From assembly GCF_049701175.1 (NCBI RefSeq), contig NZ_JBNATW010000008.1, positions 1 to 64,000 of the forward strand: 64,000 nucleotides of DNA, written 5' to 3'. Positions 44,318 to 52,922 of this stretch are shown here, one piece after another. The DNA is from Thermovenabulum sp049701175 (lineage in GTDB: Bacteria > Bacillota > Thermosediminibacteria > Thermosediminibacterales > Thermosediminibacteraceae). The notes beneath the pieces were generated by a model. The model did no database searches. It saw nothing but the letters and a program-made list of their open reading frames with translations, and was not told the DNA's origin. The first letter of the stretch is position 1. Each line of letters opens with the position of its first letter. The translations under genes were made by a program, and so were the position numbers.

Positions 44318-44677
44318 TTATTCCTGAAAATTTTTTTCTATTTTTTCTTTAAGTACTTTTTCAACCTCTCCAATACCCGTTTCATCATTAAAATTTTTGT
44401 TTTTCTTAAGGCCAAAATCAGAAGTAAGGGTAATTTCTTCGAAATCGTTTATTCCAATTTTCTCTAAGGTTTTAGAAGAGCATTTAACTTCACAGCCGTT
44501 AATTGCAATAAATTTATCGTTGGATTTTGCCATTTTAATAATTCCTTCGATACCTAAAGGTAATCCCAGAGCGCATACCATGTTTATATTATTGTTATCC
44601 ACATACTTCAAAGCAATCTTGCCCGTCATATTGCCTAAATTGCATGCTCCCTGGCAGGGAAGAAGACCTAATTTCAT
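44318..44677 (-). CDS. DGC-domain putative zinc-binding protein
   Basis: 119 residues from ATG at 44677, behind GGAGG. N-terminal LLPCQGACNLGNMTGKIALKY and later INGCEVKCSSKTLEKIG give a cysteine set typical of the DGC domain family. Function unknown; such proteins occur beside ArsP and ArsR genes. It has its own promoter with the same operator sequence as arsR1. Confidence 0.82.
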   Translation of the reverse strand: MKLGLLPCQGACNLGNMTGKIALKYVDNNNINMVCALGLPLGIEGIIKMAKSNDKFIAINGCEVKCSSKTLEKIGINDFEEITLTSDFGLKKNKNFNDETGIGEVEKVLKEKIEKNFQE

Positions 44678-44720
44678 GTTTATAACCTCCAATACTTTTT
44701 AGTGATAAAAATAACAAATA

Positions 44721-44759
44721 CTATATTCCTATATTAGCATAATGGGAAATATATGTCAA
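44721..44759 (-). promoter_or_regulatory. DGC gene promoter with the same 21-bp operator candidate
   Basis: Minus-strand TTGACA (44759-44754), 17-bp spacer, TAATAT (44736-44731). The operator candidate is 44721-44741. The transcript would have a leader of about 50 bases. Confidence 0.8.
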
Positions 44760-44819
44760 TAAGTGAGATATAAAATTTTGTCTTTTTAAAGAGTACTAGA
44801 TTTATTGTTTTGATAGAGA

Positions 44820-44869
44820 TTGATTTATTGTTTTGCTTATCATATAATATAATTAAATTTGAATTTAAT
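44820..44869 (+). promoter_or_regulatory. arsR2 promoter with palindromic operator candidate
   Basis: TTGATT (44820-44825), 17-bp spacer, TATAAT (44843-44848), then ATTAAATT-TG-AATTTAAT (44852-44869) at the expected start site. Two 14-bp direct repeats lie at 44799-44812 and 44822-44835. Confidence 0.7.
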
Positions 44870-44895
44870 CATATGTTATTAAGGGAGGTGAACCA

Positions 44896-45114
44896 TTGAT
44901 AGTAGATATATTAAAGGCATTATCGGATGAAACCCGTCTGAGGATGCTAAATTTGCTTATCGAAGAAGAATTGTGCGTTTGCGAGATGGAAGAAATACTT
45001 AATATTAATCAATCCAATGCTTCCCGCCATCTGGAGAAATTGAGCAATGCGGATCTGGTTGTTTACGAAAAAAGGGGAAAGTATATTTATTACTATGGGT
45101 GGCTCTTTGCATAA
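44896..45114 (+). pseudogene. truncated ArsR-family repressor (arsR2)
   Basis: 72 residues from TTG 44896 with GGGAGGTG upstream. It has the ArsR winged helix (NINQSNASRHLEKLSNADLVVYEKRG) and a CxC motif (ELCVCEME), but ends after KYIYYYGWLFA. Family members usually continue for another 30 or more residues. The new end arises because arsR2 is fused out of frame to the interior of an acr3 gene, consistent with a deletion at about 45093-45098. The DNA-binding domain may still fold. Confidence 0.82.
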
Positions 45115-46088
45115 TTGCGGGTGTTGCCATAGGTCAGTGGTTTCCGGCCTTTCCCCAAACTTTAAGCAGATTCTAATACGCCCACGTTTCCATCCCTGTT
45201 GCTATCCTTATTTGGCTAATGATTTACCCCATGATGTTGAAGATAGATTTTTCAAGCATAGTAAATGCAGCCAAAAACCCAAAAGGACTTATTGTTACAT
45301 GGGTTAATAACTGGCTAATAAAACCCTTTACCATGTACCTGATTGCATCTTTTTTCTTAAAAACCGTGTTTAAACCCTGGATATCTCCTGAACTTACTAC
45401 AAGTTACCTGGCGGGAGCAATACTTTTGGGAGCTGCGCCCTGCACCGCAATGATCTTTGTATGGAGCTATTTGACAAAAGGTAATCCTGCTTATACCCTT
45501 GTTCAGGTTGCAACCAATGATTTAATTATACTTGTAGCCTTTACACCCATATTTGCCTTTCTCCTGGGTGTAAGCAACGTCAGGGTGCCTTACGATACCC
45601 TGTTTTTATCCGTAGTGCTTTTTGTGGTAATACCCCTTACTGCCGGTTACTTTACCAGGAAAAACATTATTGCAAATAAAGGGCTTGATTATTTTGAAAA
45701 TGTATTTTTGAAAAAATTTGATAACGTAACAATAACTGGTCTACTTTTAACACTTATTATTTTATTCTCTTTCCAGGGAGAAATAATCCTTTCCAATCCG
45801 GTTCATATCGCATTAATAGCAGTGCCGTTAACCATTCAAACCTTCTTTATATTTTTCATAGCATATATTTGGGCAAAACTTTGGAAACTACCCCATGATA
45901 TTGCTGCGCCTGCTGCAATGATAGGTGCCAGTAACTTTTTCGAACTTGCGGTAGCGGTAGCTATTTCGCTTTTTGGATTGGAGTCAGGAGCGGCCCTGGC
46001 TACAGTAGTAGGGGTTTTGACAGAGGTACCTATTATGCTTACTCGGGTTAGAATAGCAAACGCTACCCGCGAGTGGTTTACTAACTAG
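45093..46088 (+). pseudogene. acr3: acr3 arsenite exporter remnant (5' deletion plus nonsense codon)
   Basis: The reading frame of an ACR3-type arsenite permease resumes at about 45093 (LWVALCIIAGVAIGQWFP). It meets an in-frame TAA at 45174-45176, where the family has a coding triplet between Phe and Tyr-Ala, and continues YAHVSIPVAILIWLMIYPMML to 46088. The conserved Cys in GAAPCTAMIFVWSYL is kept. The first ~15-20 residues are absent. Translation from ATG 45219 would give 289 residues lacking the first helices. A functional exporter is unlikely unless internal initiation is used. Confidence 0.85.
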
Positions 46089-46311
46089 GACTTACCCCCA
46101 AAAGGGTTTTTTTTGGACATTTTATGCTCCGGAAATAAAGGAAAAAAGAAAAAAACAAGGCAAAACTGAGATAAAATAAGATAAATAATATTGGATACCG
46201 GGAAAATAATATATATAGCTTAAACAAAGATTAATCAAGCTTTTTAATTATTTGTAAGTATTAAAAAAAAGGAGTATAACGGTATAAAGAAATTAAAAGA
46301 AGGTGAAAAAT
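46089..46311. other. intergenic region before V-ATPase 2
   Basis: AT-rich spacer. A small C/G hairpin followed by eight T's lies near 46092-46118 and may terminate acr3 transcripts. A promoter for the following operon is expected here, but no strong -35/-10 pair can be picked by eye. Confidence 0.4.
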
Positions 46312-46632
46312 ATGGAAGAAAAGGTCATAGAAAGACTTTTGGAGATTGACCGGAAAGCTCAGGAGATTCAATTAAAAAGAGAACAAAACCTTCGGGAATT
46401 AGAAGAGAGTTACAAAAAGCAGATTCGAGAAATGGTGGAAAACTATGAAAGGGATATAGAAGAAAGTAGTAAAAAAGCCTTTAACGATGCAGTAGAAGAA
46501 GGGGAAAGGGAAGCGGATGAGATTAGAAGGGATGCAGAAAAGACATTAAAAAATATGGAGGAAGTATTTTTAAAAATAAAGGATGATATTGAGAGGGAAT
46601 TTTTTCTGAAGATTTTTAAGGTAAAGAGGTAA
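46312..46632 (+). CDS. V/A-type ATPase 2 peripheral stalk subunit H/G
   Basis: 106 residues from ATG 46312 behind AAGGTG. Entirely helical, charge-rich coiled coil (RKAQEIQLKREQNLRELEESYKKQ). Heads the second V-ATPase operon, six bases before subunit C. Assigned by composition, size and position. Confidence 0.75.
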   Translation: MEEKVIERLLEIDRKAQEIQLKREQNLRELEESYKKQIREMVENYERDIEESSKKAFNDAVEEGEREADEIRRDAEKTLKNMEEVFLKIKDDIEREFFLKIFKVKR

Positions 46633-46637
46633 TAAAA

Positions 46638-47678
46638 ATGGGAAACGTTATGAGGTTTGCGGCGGTAAATACCAAAATAAAGTTCTTAGAGGGAAAATTT
46701 TTAAAAGATGAAGATTATTTGGAGCTTTTAAAGAAAAAGAGCATTCCCGAAATGGTTCTGTATTTAAAGGAAAAAACCTCTTACGGAAAACTATTAAACA
46801 GTGTAAAACCGGAAGAGGCCAATAGAAGAACCCTGGAAAATGCCTTAAGAAGAAATATGGTTAAAATTATAGATAAACTGCTTTTTTATCTGAGGGATGA
46901 ATATAAGGATTTTGTAAAAACCCTTTTTCTAAAATATGAAATTGAGGACTTAAAAAATTTAGCGAGGGACATATACAACGGCAGGTTAGAAAAAAATATT
47001 GAAAATTATTCGTTTATAGGGAAATACAGCAAAGCCGATCCAGAAAGGCTCATAAAAGCTAATACCGTAAGGGAATTAATAATTGCCCTTGAAGGCTCTG
47101 AGATTTTTGAGTATTTAAAACCCCTGCTTGACGGCAAAAGAGAGAACCTTTTTAGATTTGAAATGGCTTTGGATACAGCTTATTTTACTATTATAAGGAG
47201 AAAATGGGAAAAACTATCAAAAGAAGACAAAAAGATTTTGAGCATTTGGGAGGGTATAGTTGCAGACCTTTACAACATTCAATGGATATATAGAGGAAAA
47301 AAATTTTACAATCTTTCTCCGGAAGAAATACTAAACTATACTATAGATTTTGGCTATAAAATTAGCTATCAAAGGCGAAAGCAAATGTGCTATGCAAAGG
47401 ATTTAAGCGAGCTTTTTGAAATCGCCGAAAAAGAAGGTTATGGGTTTTTGTTTAAAAAAGACTTAAATCAGGATATTTACATGGAAAGAAGGATAAATAG
47501 GTACCTTTATTTTAAATTTAAAAACCTAACGAGGGCGGCACCTTTAACCATAATTCAAATTGTATCTTATATTTGGTTCTTAGATTTTGAGGTTAGGGAT
47601 ATAATTTCCATAGCTGAAAGCTTAAAATACGAAGTTGACTTAGAAAAGGCGAAAAAGTTTTTAATTCGTCCGTTATGA
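46638..47678 (+). CDS. ntpC: V/A-type ATPase 2 subunit C
   Basis: 346 residues, all-helical. FAAVNTKIKFLEGKFLKDEDYLELLKKKSIPEM is the usual N-terminal segment, and the internal repeat-like layout fits the AC39/d socket. Only distantly similar to the first operon's copy, and located second rather than fifth in the gene order. Confidence 0.85.
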   Translation: MGNVMRFAAVNTKIKFLEGKFLKDEDYLELLKKKSIPEMVLYLKEKTSYGKLLNSVKPEEANRRTLENALRRNMVKIIDKLLFYLRDEYKDFVKTLFLKYEIEDLKNLARDIYNGRLEKNIENYSFIGKYSKADPERLIKANTVRELIIALEGSEIFEYLKPLLDGKRENLFRFEMALDTAYFTIIRRKWEKLSKEDKKILSIWEGIVADLYNIQWIYRGKKFYNLSPEEILNYTIDFGYKISYQRRKQMCYAKDLSELFEIAEKEGYGFLFKKDLNQDIYMERRINRYLYFKFKNLTRAAPLTIIQIVSYIWFLDFEVRDIISIAESLKYEVDLEKAKKFLIRPL

Positions 47679-47708
47679 TTTGCCTTAGCAATTTGGGAGG
47701 CGTTTTGT

Positions 47709-49772
47709 ATGGCTATAGAAAAAATGAAGATAATGGGAGTCATAGGCAAAAAGGAGCTTTTAGATAGGGTAATGCGTCTTATTGTTTTAAGCGGGAGCAT
47801 GCATTTTTTAAATGCCTTTTCCAGAATAAGTGCTTCTGATTTTGTCCTGCCGCCCAATGAAAAAAACATAGAGGCCCTTGAAGAGCTGCCTTTTGTCAAG
47901 CCTTATAATGTAAAAAGGGACTTTTCAAGGGATGAAGAAATGGTGGTATCTCTATTAGGACTTTTTAATATTTCTCCCGAAATTAAACCTGAATATTTAA
48001 GCCAAGATTATGATTATGAGGAGTATATTAAAAATATTAGCGATATATATTTAAAAATTCGGGAGTATGCAGATGAGATAAAAGGAAAAAGCCGAATTAT
48101 AGAGGAAAAAGAAGAATATATACAAAATCTAAAATACCTTGAAAAATTTGATTTCGACCTTTCAAGATTGCTAAATATGAAATTTATGACCTTTAAACTT
48201 TTAAAATTAACAAAGGAAAATTATCTGAAGTTAAAAAAGAATTACGAGAATATACCGGCTGTAGTAATAAAAGTAGAAGCGGAGTCAAAATATGTTTATG
48301 TGGCATCAATTACGCCTAATACCCTGCAGGAAACGGTAGAAAGAATTTTAAGCTCCTTAAATTTTGAAGAACTGAAACTTCCTGCGGAATATGAGGGTAA
48401 TGCCTCGACGATTATACGAAAACTTAGTGAGGAAATAGAAGAGGACAATAATAAGATAGAGCAGCTTAAAAAGCAAATCGAGGGATTTGGCAGGCAGTTT
48501 AAGGAGGATATAAAAAAATCCTTCTCAAGGCTTGAAATGGAAAAGAAGATAGAAGAATTAAAATCTGATGTGGCAATAAGCAAGAGTTTGTTTTACCTTT
48601 TTGGGTTTGTACCGGTAAGCAGGGTAGAGAGCTTAAAAGACGGATTAGAAAAAAATTTTAAAGACGAGCTGATAATATTAATTGAAGATGCGGACAATAA
48701 AAATTCAAGTTTAACTCCTCCCACCAAGCTTAAGAATCTCGGACTTTTTAGGCCCTTTGAGGAAATGGTAAAAATGTACGGCATTCCTTCTTACGATGAA
48801 AAAGACCCTACGGTGTTTTTCGGGATAACCTACATGCTCTTATTTGGGGCAATGTTTGGGGATTTGGGGCAGGGGCTCATTCTTTTTTCAGCAGGTGTTG
48901 TGTTAAACCATTTGATGAAAAGGCCCAATTTGGGAGGAGTACTAAGCCGAATAGGTTTAAGCTCTGCATTTTTTGGACTTTTGTACGGAAGCGTTTTCGG
49001 TTCGGAAGAATTGATACCAGCACTAATAGTGAGGCCTATGGCAAATATTAATTTCATGCTTTTAAGCGCGGTGGTGCTCGGTATTTGCCTTTTGATTGCG
49101 GGTTTTGTTTTTGGGATACTAAACTCAAGTCTTTCAGGCAACTTTAAGGAAGGTGTTTTCGGCAGAAACGGAGCTGCAGGCCTTTCCTTTTACATTCTTC
49201 TTCTTTACACCATATATAATTATGCGGTAAAAGACGTGGGACTTTCCCCATGGATTACTTTTGTATTGATTTTGACCTTGATGGTAATAGTTTTTAGAGA
49301 GCCCCTTTCCAATATTTTGCTTAGAAAAGAAAAACTTTTTACCGAGCCTGTAGGGGATTATTTTGTAGAAGAAGGTTTTGGAGTTTTAGAAACCCTGCTT
49401 TCTATGGTTTCCAATACCATTTCCTTTATAAGGGTAGGGGCTTTTGCTTTGAATCATGTGGGATTGTACATCGCCTTTGCAACCATGGCTGAAATGACAA
49501 GATCCAAGGTTGGAGGCATAATGCTTTTAATCTTAGGAAATACGATAATAATAGGGCTTGAAGGCTTAATAGTATTTATACAGGCTTTAAGGCTTGAATA
49601 CTACGAACTTTTCAGCAAGTATTTCAAAGGAGAGGGAATAGAATATTCACCAGCGGTCGTTGTAAAATCTTCTGATTATATCAGGAAGATAAGGTCTCTC
49701 AGTAGAAAGACTTTTATGGACCAATTTGGAAGGACCTTAAAAATGAAAATGATCAAGATGGCATTAATATAA
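47709..49772 (+). CDS. ntpI: V/A-type ATPase 2 subunit I
   Basis: 687 residues. Soluble N-terminal ~350 residues with two coiled-coil arms, then seven to eight membrane helices beginning TVFFGITYMLLFGAMFGDLGQGLIL. The rotor-facing Arg is in NTISFIRVGAFALNHVGLYI. About 50 residues longer than the first copy, and the key segment differs (SFIRVGAFALNH versus SYSRLLALGLA), so the ion path is different. Confidence 0.95.
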   Translation: MAIEKMKIMGVIGKKELLDRVMRLIVLSGSMHFLNAFSRISASDFVLPPNEKNIEALEELPFVKPYNVKRDFSRDEEMVVSLLGLFNISPEIKPEYLSQDYDYEEYIKNISDIYLKIREYADEIKGKSRIIEEKEEYIQNLKYLEKFDFDLSRLLNMKFMTFKLLKLTKENYLKLKKNYENIPAVVIKVEAESKYVYVASITPNTLQETVERILSSLNFEELKLPAEYEGNASTIIRKLSEEIEEDNNKIEQLKKQIEGFGRQFKEDIKKSFSRLEMEKKIEELKSDVAISKSLFYLFGFVPVSRVESLKDGLEKNFKDELIILIEDADNKNSSLTPPTKLKNLGLFRPFEEMVKMYGIPSYDEKDPTVFFGITYMLLFGAMFGDLGQGLILFSAGVVLNHLMKRPNLGGVLSRIGLSSAFFGLLYGSVFGSEELIPALIVRPMANINFMLLSAVVLGICLLIAGFVFGILNSSLSGNFKEGVFGRNGAAGLSFYILLLYTIYNYAVKDVGLSPWITFVLILTLMVIVFREPLSNILLRKEKLFTEPVGDYFVEEGFGVLETLLSMVSNTISFIRVGAFALNHVGLYIAFATMAEMTRSKVGGIMLLILGNTIIIGLEGLIVFIQALRLEYYELFSKYFKGEGIEYSPAVVVKSSDYIRKIRSLSRKTFMDQFGRTLKMKMIKMALI

Positions 49773-49796
49773 AAAATTTTGAGGAGGAATAGGTTT

Positions 49797-50198
49797 ATGA
49801 TGGCGATTGTATTTTTACTTATTCTAATTTCAGTTTTAACAACAGCAGCAGGATTTTATCAATTAAATAATTTAAAAGCTAAAAAAGTGCTGAAATTTAG
49901 CGTATTTGCTTTTTCCTTGATAATAGCTTTCTTCTTATTCGTCATTATGCCTCAGGCGGCAAAGGCAGAAGGAGCCACAAATCCCGTTTCCAGCACTGCT
50001 TTTTTAGCTGCTGCTTTATCTACTGGGCTTGCGACTATTGGGGCGGGTTATGCTGTTGGAGCGGTAGGCTCTTCAGCCCTCGGGGCAGTTTCGGAGGACC
50101 CTAAAATCTTGGGTAAAACCTTAATTTACGTGGGCCTTGCGGAAGGTATTGCCATTTACGGGCTGATTATATCCATTATGATACTGGGAAGGGTTTAA
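49797..50198 (+). CDS. ntpK: V/A-type ATPase 2 rotor proteolipid K (single hairpin, no Na+ signature)
   Basis: 133 residues from ATG 49797 behind GAGGAGG. Two N-terminal hydrophobic segments and an AKAEGATNP junction precede one c-hairpin, GAGYAVGAVGSSALG (82-96) and GLAEGIAIYGLI (113-124). Glu116 is the ion carboxylate. Aligned with the sodium-binding c-subunit of Ilyobacter, Gln32 is Ala83, Ser66 is Gly117 and Thr67 is Ile118. Sodium ligands are thus missing, favouring H+. One carboxylate per hairpin predicts more ions per ATP than NtpK 1. Confidence 0.93.
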   Translation: MMAIVFLLILISVLTTAAGFYQLNNLKAKKVLKFSVFAFSLIIAFFLFVIMPQAAKAEGATNPVSSTAFLAAALSTGLATIGAGYAVGAVGSSALGAVSEDPKILGKTLIYVGLAEGIAIYGLIISIMILGRV

Positions 50199-50199
50199 T

Positions 50200-50508
50200 A
50201 TGAGGATGTTTGTGATAAGCGACAGCTCTGATACCATAACAGGCTTTAGACTTGCAGGTATAGAAGGCAAATATATTGAAGAAAGCCAAGAGGTTTTGAA
50301 AGAAATAGATAAATTAAAAAATGATGAGGACATTGGTATAATCCTTATTACTGAAAGTCTTGCACAAAATATAAAAAATGAACTAAGCGCAATGAAGCTT
50401 TCAAAAGATTTTCCCATAATTTTAGAGGTTCCAGACAGGCACGGCAGTATAAGGCCTAAGGACTTTTTAACGCGTTATATAAAAGAAGCAATTGGCGTAA
50501 AGATTTGA
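50200..50508 (+). CDS. atpF: V/A-type ATPase 2 central stalk subunit F
   Basis: 102 residues. MRMFVISDSSDTITGFRLAGIEG is the typical F N-terminus; ITESLAQNI and ILEVPDRHGSIRP follow. One base after the K stop. Small Rossmann-like protein modulating coupling of the shaft. Confidence 0.9.
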   Translation: MRMFVISDSSDTITGFRLAGIEGKYIEESQEVLKEIDKLKNDEDIGIILITESLAQNIKNELSAMKLSKDFPIILEVPDRHGSIRPKDFLTRYIKEAIGVKI

Positions 50509-50517
50509 GGTGATATC

Positions 50518-51132
50518 ATGTCAACCACCATTGAGGATAAAATTTCCCTTTTTGCTAAGGTTTTATTTGAAAGGATAGAAGAAGAATATGAACAAAACAG
50601 GGAAAATATTGTAAAATATTATGAAGCAGAAATAAAGAGAATAAAAGAAGAATACGAAAAGAAAAAGGCGGAACGTATAAATAATGCTTTAAAAGAAGCG
50701 GAAATCAAAAAGCAGAGGATAATATCAAAGGCTTTGGCGGATAAAAAACAGGAAATATTGAGGAAAAAGCAGGAACTTTTAGAAAAGTTGATAGAAGACA
50801 TCCTCCAAAAGGTAGAAGAGTTTCTAAAACAGGAAGGCTATAAAGAGTTTCTTTTGAACACAGCTTTAGAGTTAAAGGAAAAATTCCCTGAAGGCGAAAA
50901 AGTAATAATAAATCTATCCAAAAGGGATTTTGAGCATTATTCGGAATACCTGAAAAAGTCTCTAAACGGCAACTTTGAGTTGAGAATAAGCCAAGAGGAG
51001 ATAAAAGGAGGAATAATTGCTGAAAGCGATGATGGAAGGATAAAGGTGGATTTATCCGTTAGCAGTTTGTTGGAAGAAGGCAAGTCATTACTTGCCCAGC
51101 TTTTATTTACAAAGTTGGGCGAGGAGGTATAA
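50518..51132 (+). CDS. ntpE: V/A-type ATPase 2 peripheral stalk subunit E
   Basis: 204 residues. Long N-terminal coiled coil to about residue 100 and a globular C-terminus with EEIKGGIIAESDDGRIKVDLSV, the usual E-subunit glycine motif. GAGGTGATATC precedes ATG. Pairs with the H/G subunit. Confidence 0.9.
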   Translation: MSTTIEDKISLFAKVLFERIEEEYEQNRENIVKYYEAEIKRIKEEYEKKKAERINNALKEAEIKKQRIISKALADKKQEILRKKQELLEKLIEDILQKVEEFLKQEGYKEFLLNTALELKEKFPEGEKVIINLSKRDFEHYSEYLKKSLNGNFELRISQEEIKGGIIAESDDGRIKVDLSVSSLLEEGKSLLAQLLFTKLGEEV

Positions 51133-51134
51133 CT

Positions 51135-52922
51135 ATGTCCGATTACAGGGTTGGAAGCATAGTTTATATCAACGGTCCTGTGGTAAGGGCAAACAACATG
51201 TCCGGTTTTACCATGAGAGAAATGGTAATGGTAGGAAATAAAAAATTGATAGGAGAAATAATATCCCTTGAAAAGGATTTAGCGACAATTCAAGTGTATG
51301 AAGAAACATCGGGATTGAAAGCGGGAGAGCCAGTAATGGGTACCGGCAAGCCCCTCTCGGTAAAATTAGGCCCGGGCATCTTGGGCAATATTTTTGATGG
51401 TATAGAAAGGCCTCTTTCGAAGATATATGAAAAAGGGGAAAGCTTCATACCCGAAGGGATTGGTCTTATTTCTATTGATGAAGAAAAATTATGGGAAGTA
51501 AGGATATTGACAAAAGTAGGAGAATATTTAAAGGGCGGGGACGTTTTTGCTGAAGTTCAAGAAACTTCGATGATTCTTCATAAAATAATGGTTCCACCTA
51601 CAGTAAAGGGCAGGGTAGTTGAAGTAAAAAAGGATGGCAGTTACAACATCAATGAAACCCTTGTTGTTTTGGAAAATGAAGGAAAAACTTACGAGCTAAA
51701 GATGTATCAGGAGTGGCCTGTAAGGTTACCGCGCCCGGTCAAGAAGAGAATGCCAATACAAAAACTCCTAATTACAGGTCAAAGGGTAATAGATACCTTC
51801 TTCCCTTTAGCAAAGGGAGGTACCGCAGCTATCCCTGGGGGGTTTGGAACCGGAAAGACGATAACCCAGCATCAGCTTGCCAAATGGAGCGATGCGGACA
51901 TAATAGTATATATTGGCTGTGGAGAACGGGGCAATGAAATGACGGAGGTGCTGGAGGATTTTCCAAAATTGGTCGACCCGAGGACTGGAAAACCTTTGAT
52001 GGATAGGACTGTTCTAATTGCCAACACTTCCAACATGCCTGTTGCAGCAAGGGAAGCCTCTATATATACGGGTATTACCATTGCGGAATACTTCAGAGAC
52101 ATGGGGTACAATGTGGCAATTATGGCGGATTCAACTTCACGCTGGGCAGAAGCCTTAAGGGAAATAGCTGGAAGGCTTGAAGAGATGCCCGCCGAAGAAG
52201 GTTATCCTGCATATCTTGCTTCAAGGCTTGCGCAGTTTTACGAAAGGGCAGGTTTCGTAGAAAACCTGAATGGCACTGAAGGTTCCATCACCGTTATAGG
52301 TGCGGTTTCACCTGCAGGTGGAGATTTTTCAGAGCCTGTAACCTCCTCAACCAAAAGGGTAGTAGGTGCTTTTTTAGCATTAGACAAGGAACTTGCTTAT
52401 TCAAGGCATTTTCCCGCAATTAACTGGCTCTTATCCTACAGTGGCTACATCAAGATGCTTAGGGAATGGTTTGCGGAAAATGTGGCAGCGGATATGCTGG
52501 ACTTAAGGGCTAAGATGATGAGGCTTTTACAGGAAGAAAACAAGCTCATGGATATAGTTAAATTGGTCGGGGAAGATGTACTTCCCGACGACCAAAAACT
52601 TATCCTTGAAATTGCAAAGGTTATTAAAGTAGGTTTTCTACAGCAGAATGCTTACCACAAGGAAGACTCCTATGTGCCTTTGGATAGGCAGTATAAGATG
52701 TTAAAAGTAATCAACAAACTTTATGATAGGGCAGCCTCGTGCGTAAAAAAAGGCATTCCTCTTTCGAAGGTAAAAAATGATGAACTTTTTAACGAGATTA
52801 TTATGATGAAATATAACTTTTCTACCGAAAATAAGGGATTTTTTGATGAAATAATTAATAAAATCGACAGTTACTACGACAGTATCGAAACAAGGTATGA
52901 AAAAGAAGGTGCTTTAAAATGA
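51135..52922 (+). CDS. ntpA: V/A-type ATPase 2 catalytic subunit A
   Basis: 595 residues. Walker A GGFGTGKT at 235-242, the A-specific insert, and the Walker B region VAIMADSTSRWAEALREIAGRLEEMPAEEGYPAYL are intact. Strongly similar to the first copy but clearly divergent, indicating an ancient rather than recent duplication, or separate acquisition. ATG is behind GAGGAGG. Confidence 0.97.
   Translation: MSDYRVGSIVYINGPVVRANNMSGFTMREMVMVGNKKLIGEIISLEKDLATIQVYEETSGLKAGEPVMGTGKPLSVKLGPGILGNIFDGIERPLSKIYEKGESFIPEGIGLISIDEEKLWEVRILTKVGEYLKGGDVFAEVQETSMILHKIMVPPTVKGRVVEVKKDGSYNINETLVVLENEGKTYELKMYQEWPVRLPRPVKKRMPIQKLLITGQRVIDTFFPLAKGGTAAIPGGFGTGKTITQHQLAKWSDADIIVYIGCGERGNEMTEVLEDFPKLVDPRTGKPLMDRTVLIANTSNMPVAAREASIYTGITIAEYFRDMGYNVAIMADSTSRWAEALREIAGRLEEMPAEEGYPAYLASRLAQFYERAGFVENLNGTEGSITVIGAVSPAGGDFSEPVTSSTKRVVGAFLALDKELAYSRHFPAINWLLSYSGYIKMLREWFAENVAADMLDLRAKMMRLLQEENKLMDIVKLVGEDVLPDDQKLILEIAKVIKVGFLQQNAYHKEDSYVPLDRQYKMLKVINKLYDRAASCVKKGIPLSKVKNDELFNEIIMMKYNFSTENKGFFDEIINKIDSYYDSIETRYEKEGALK

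Noticed and set aside
45047..45307. Separate small gene between arsR2 and acr3
   Set aside because: Overlaps the acr3 reading frame with better family support and has no own ribosome-binding site.
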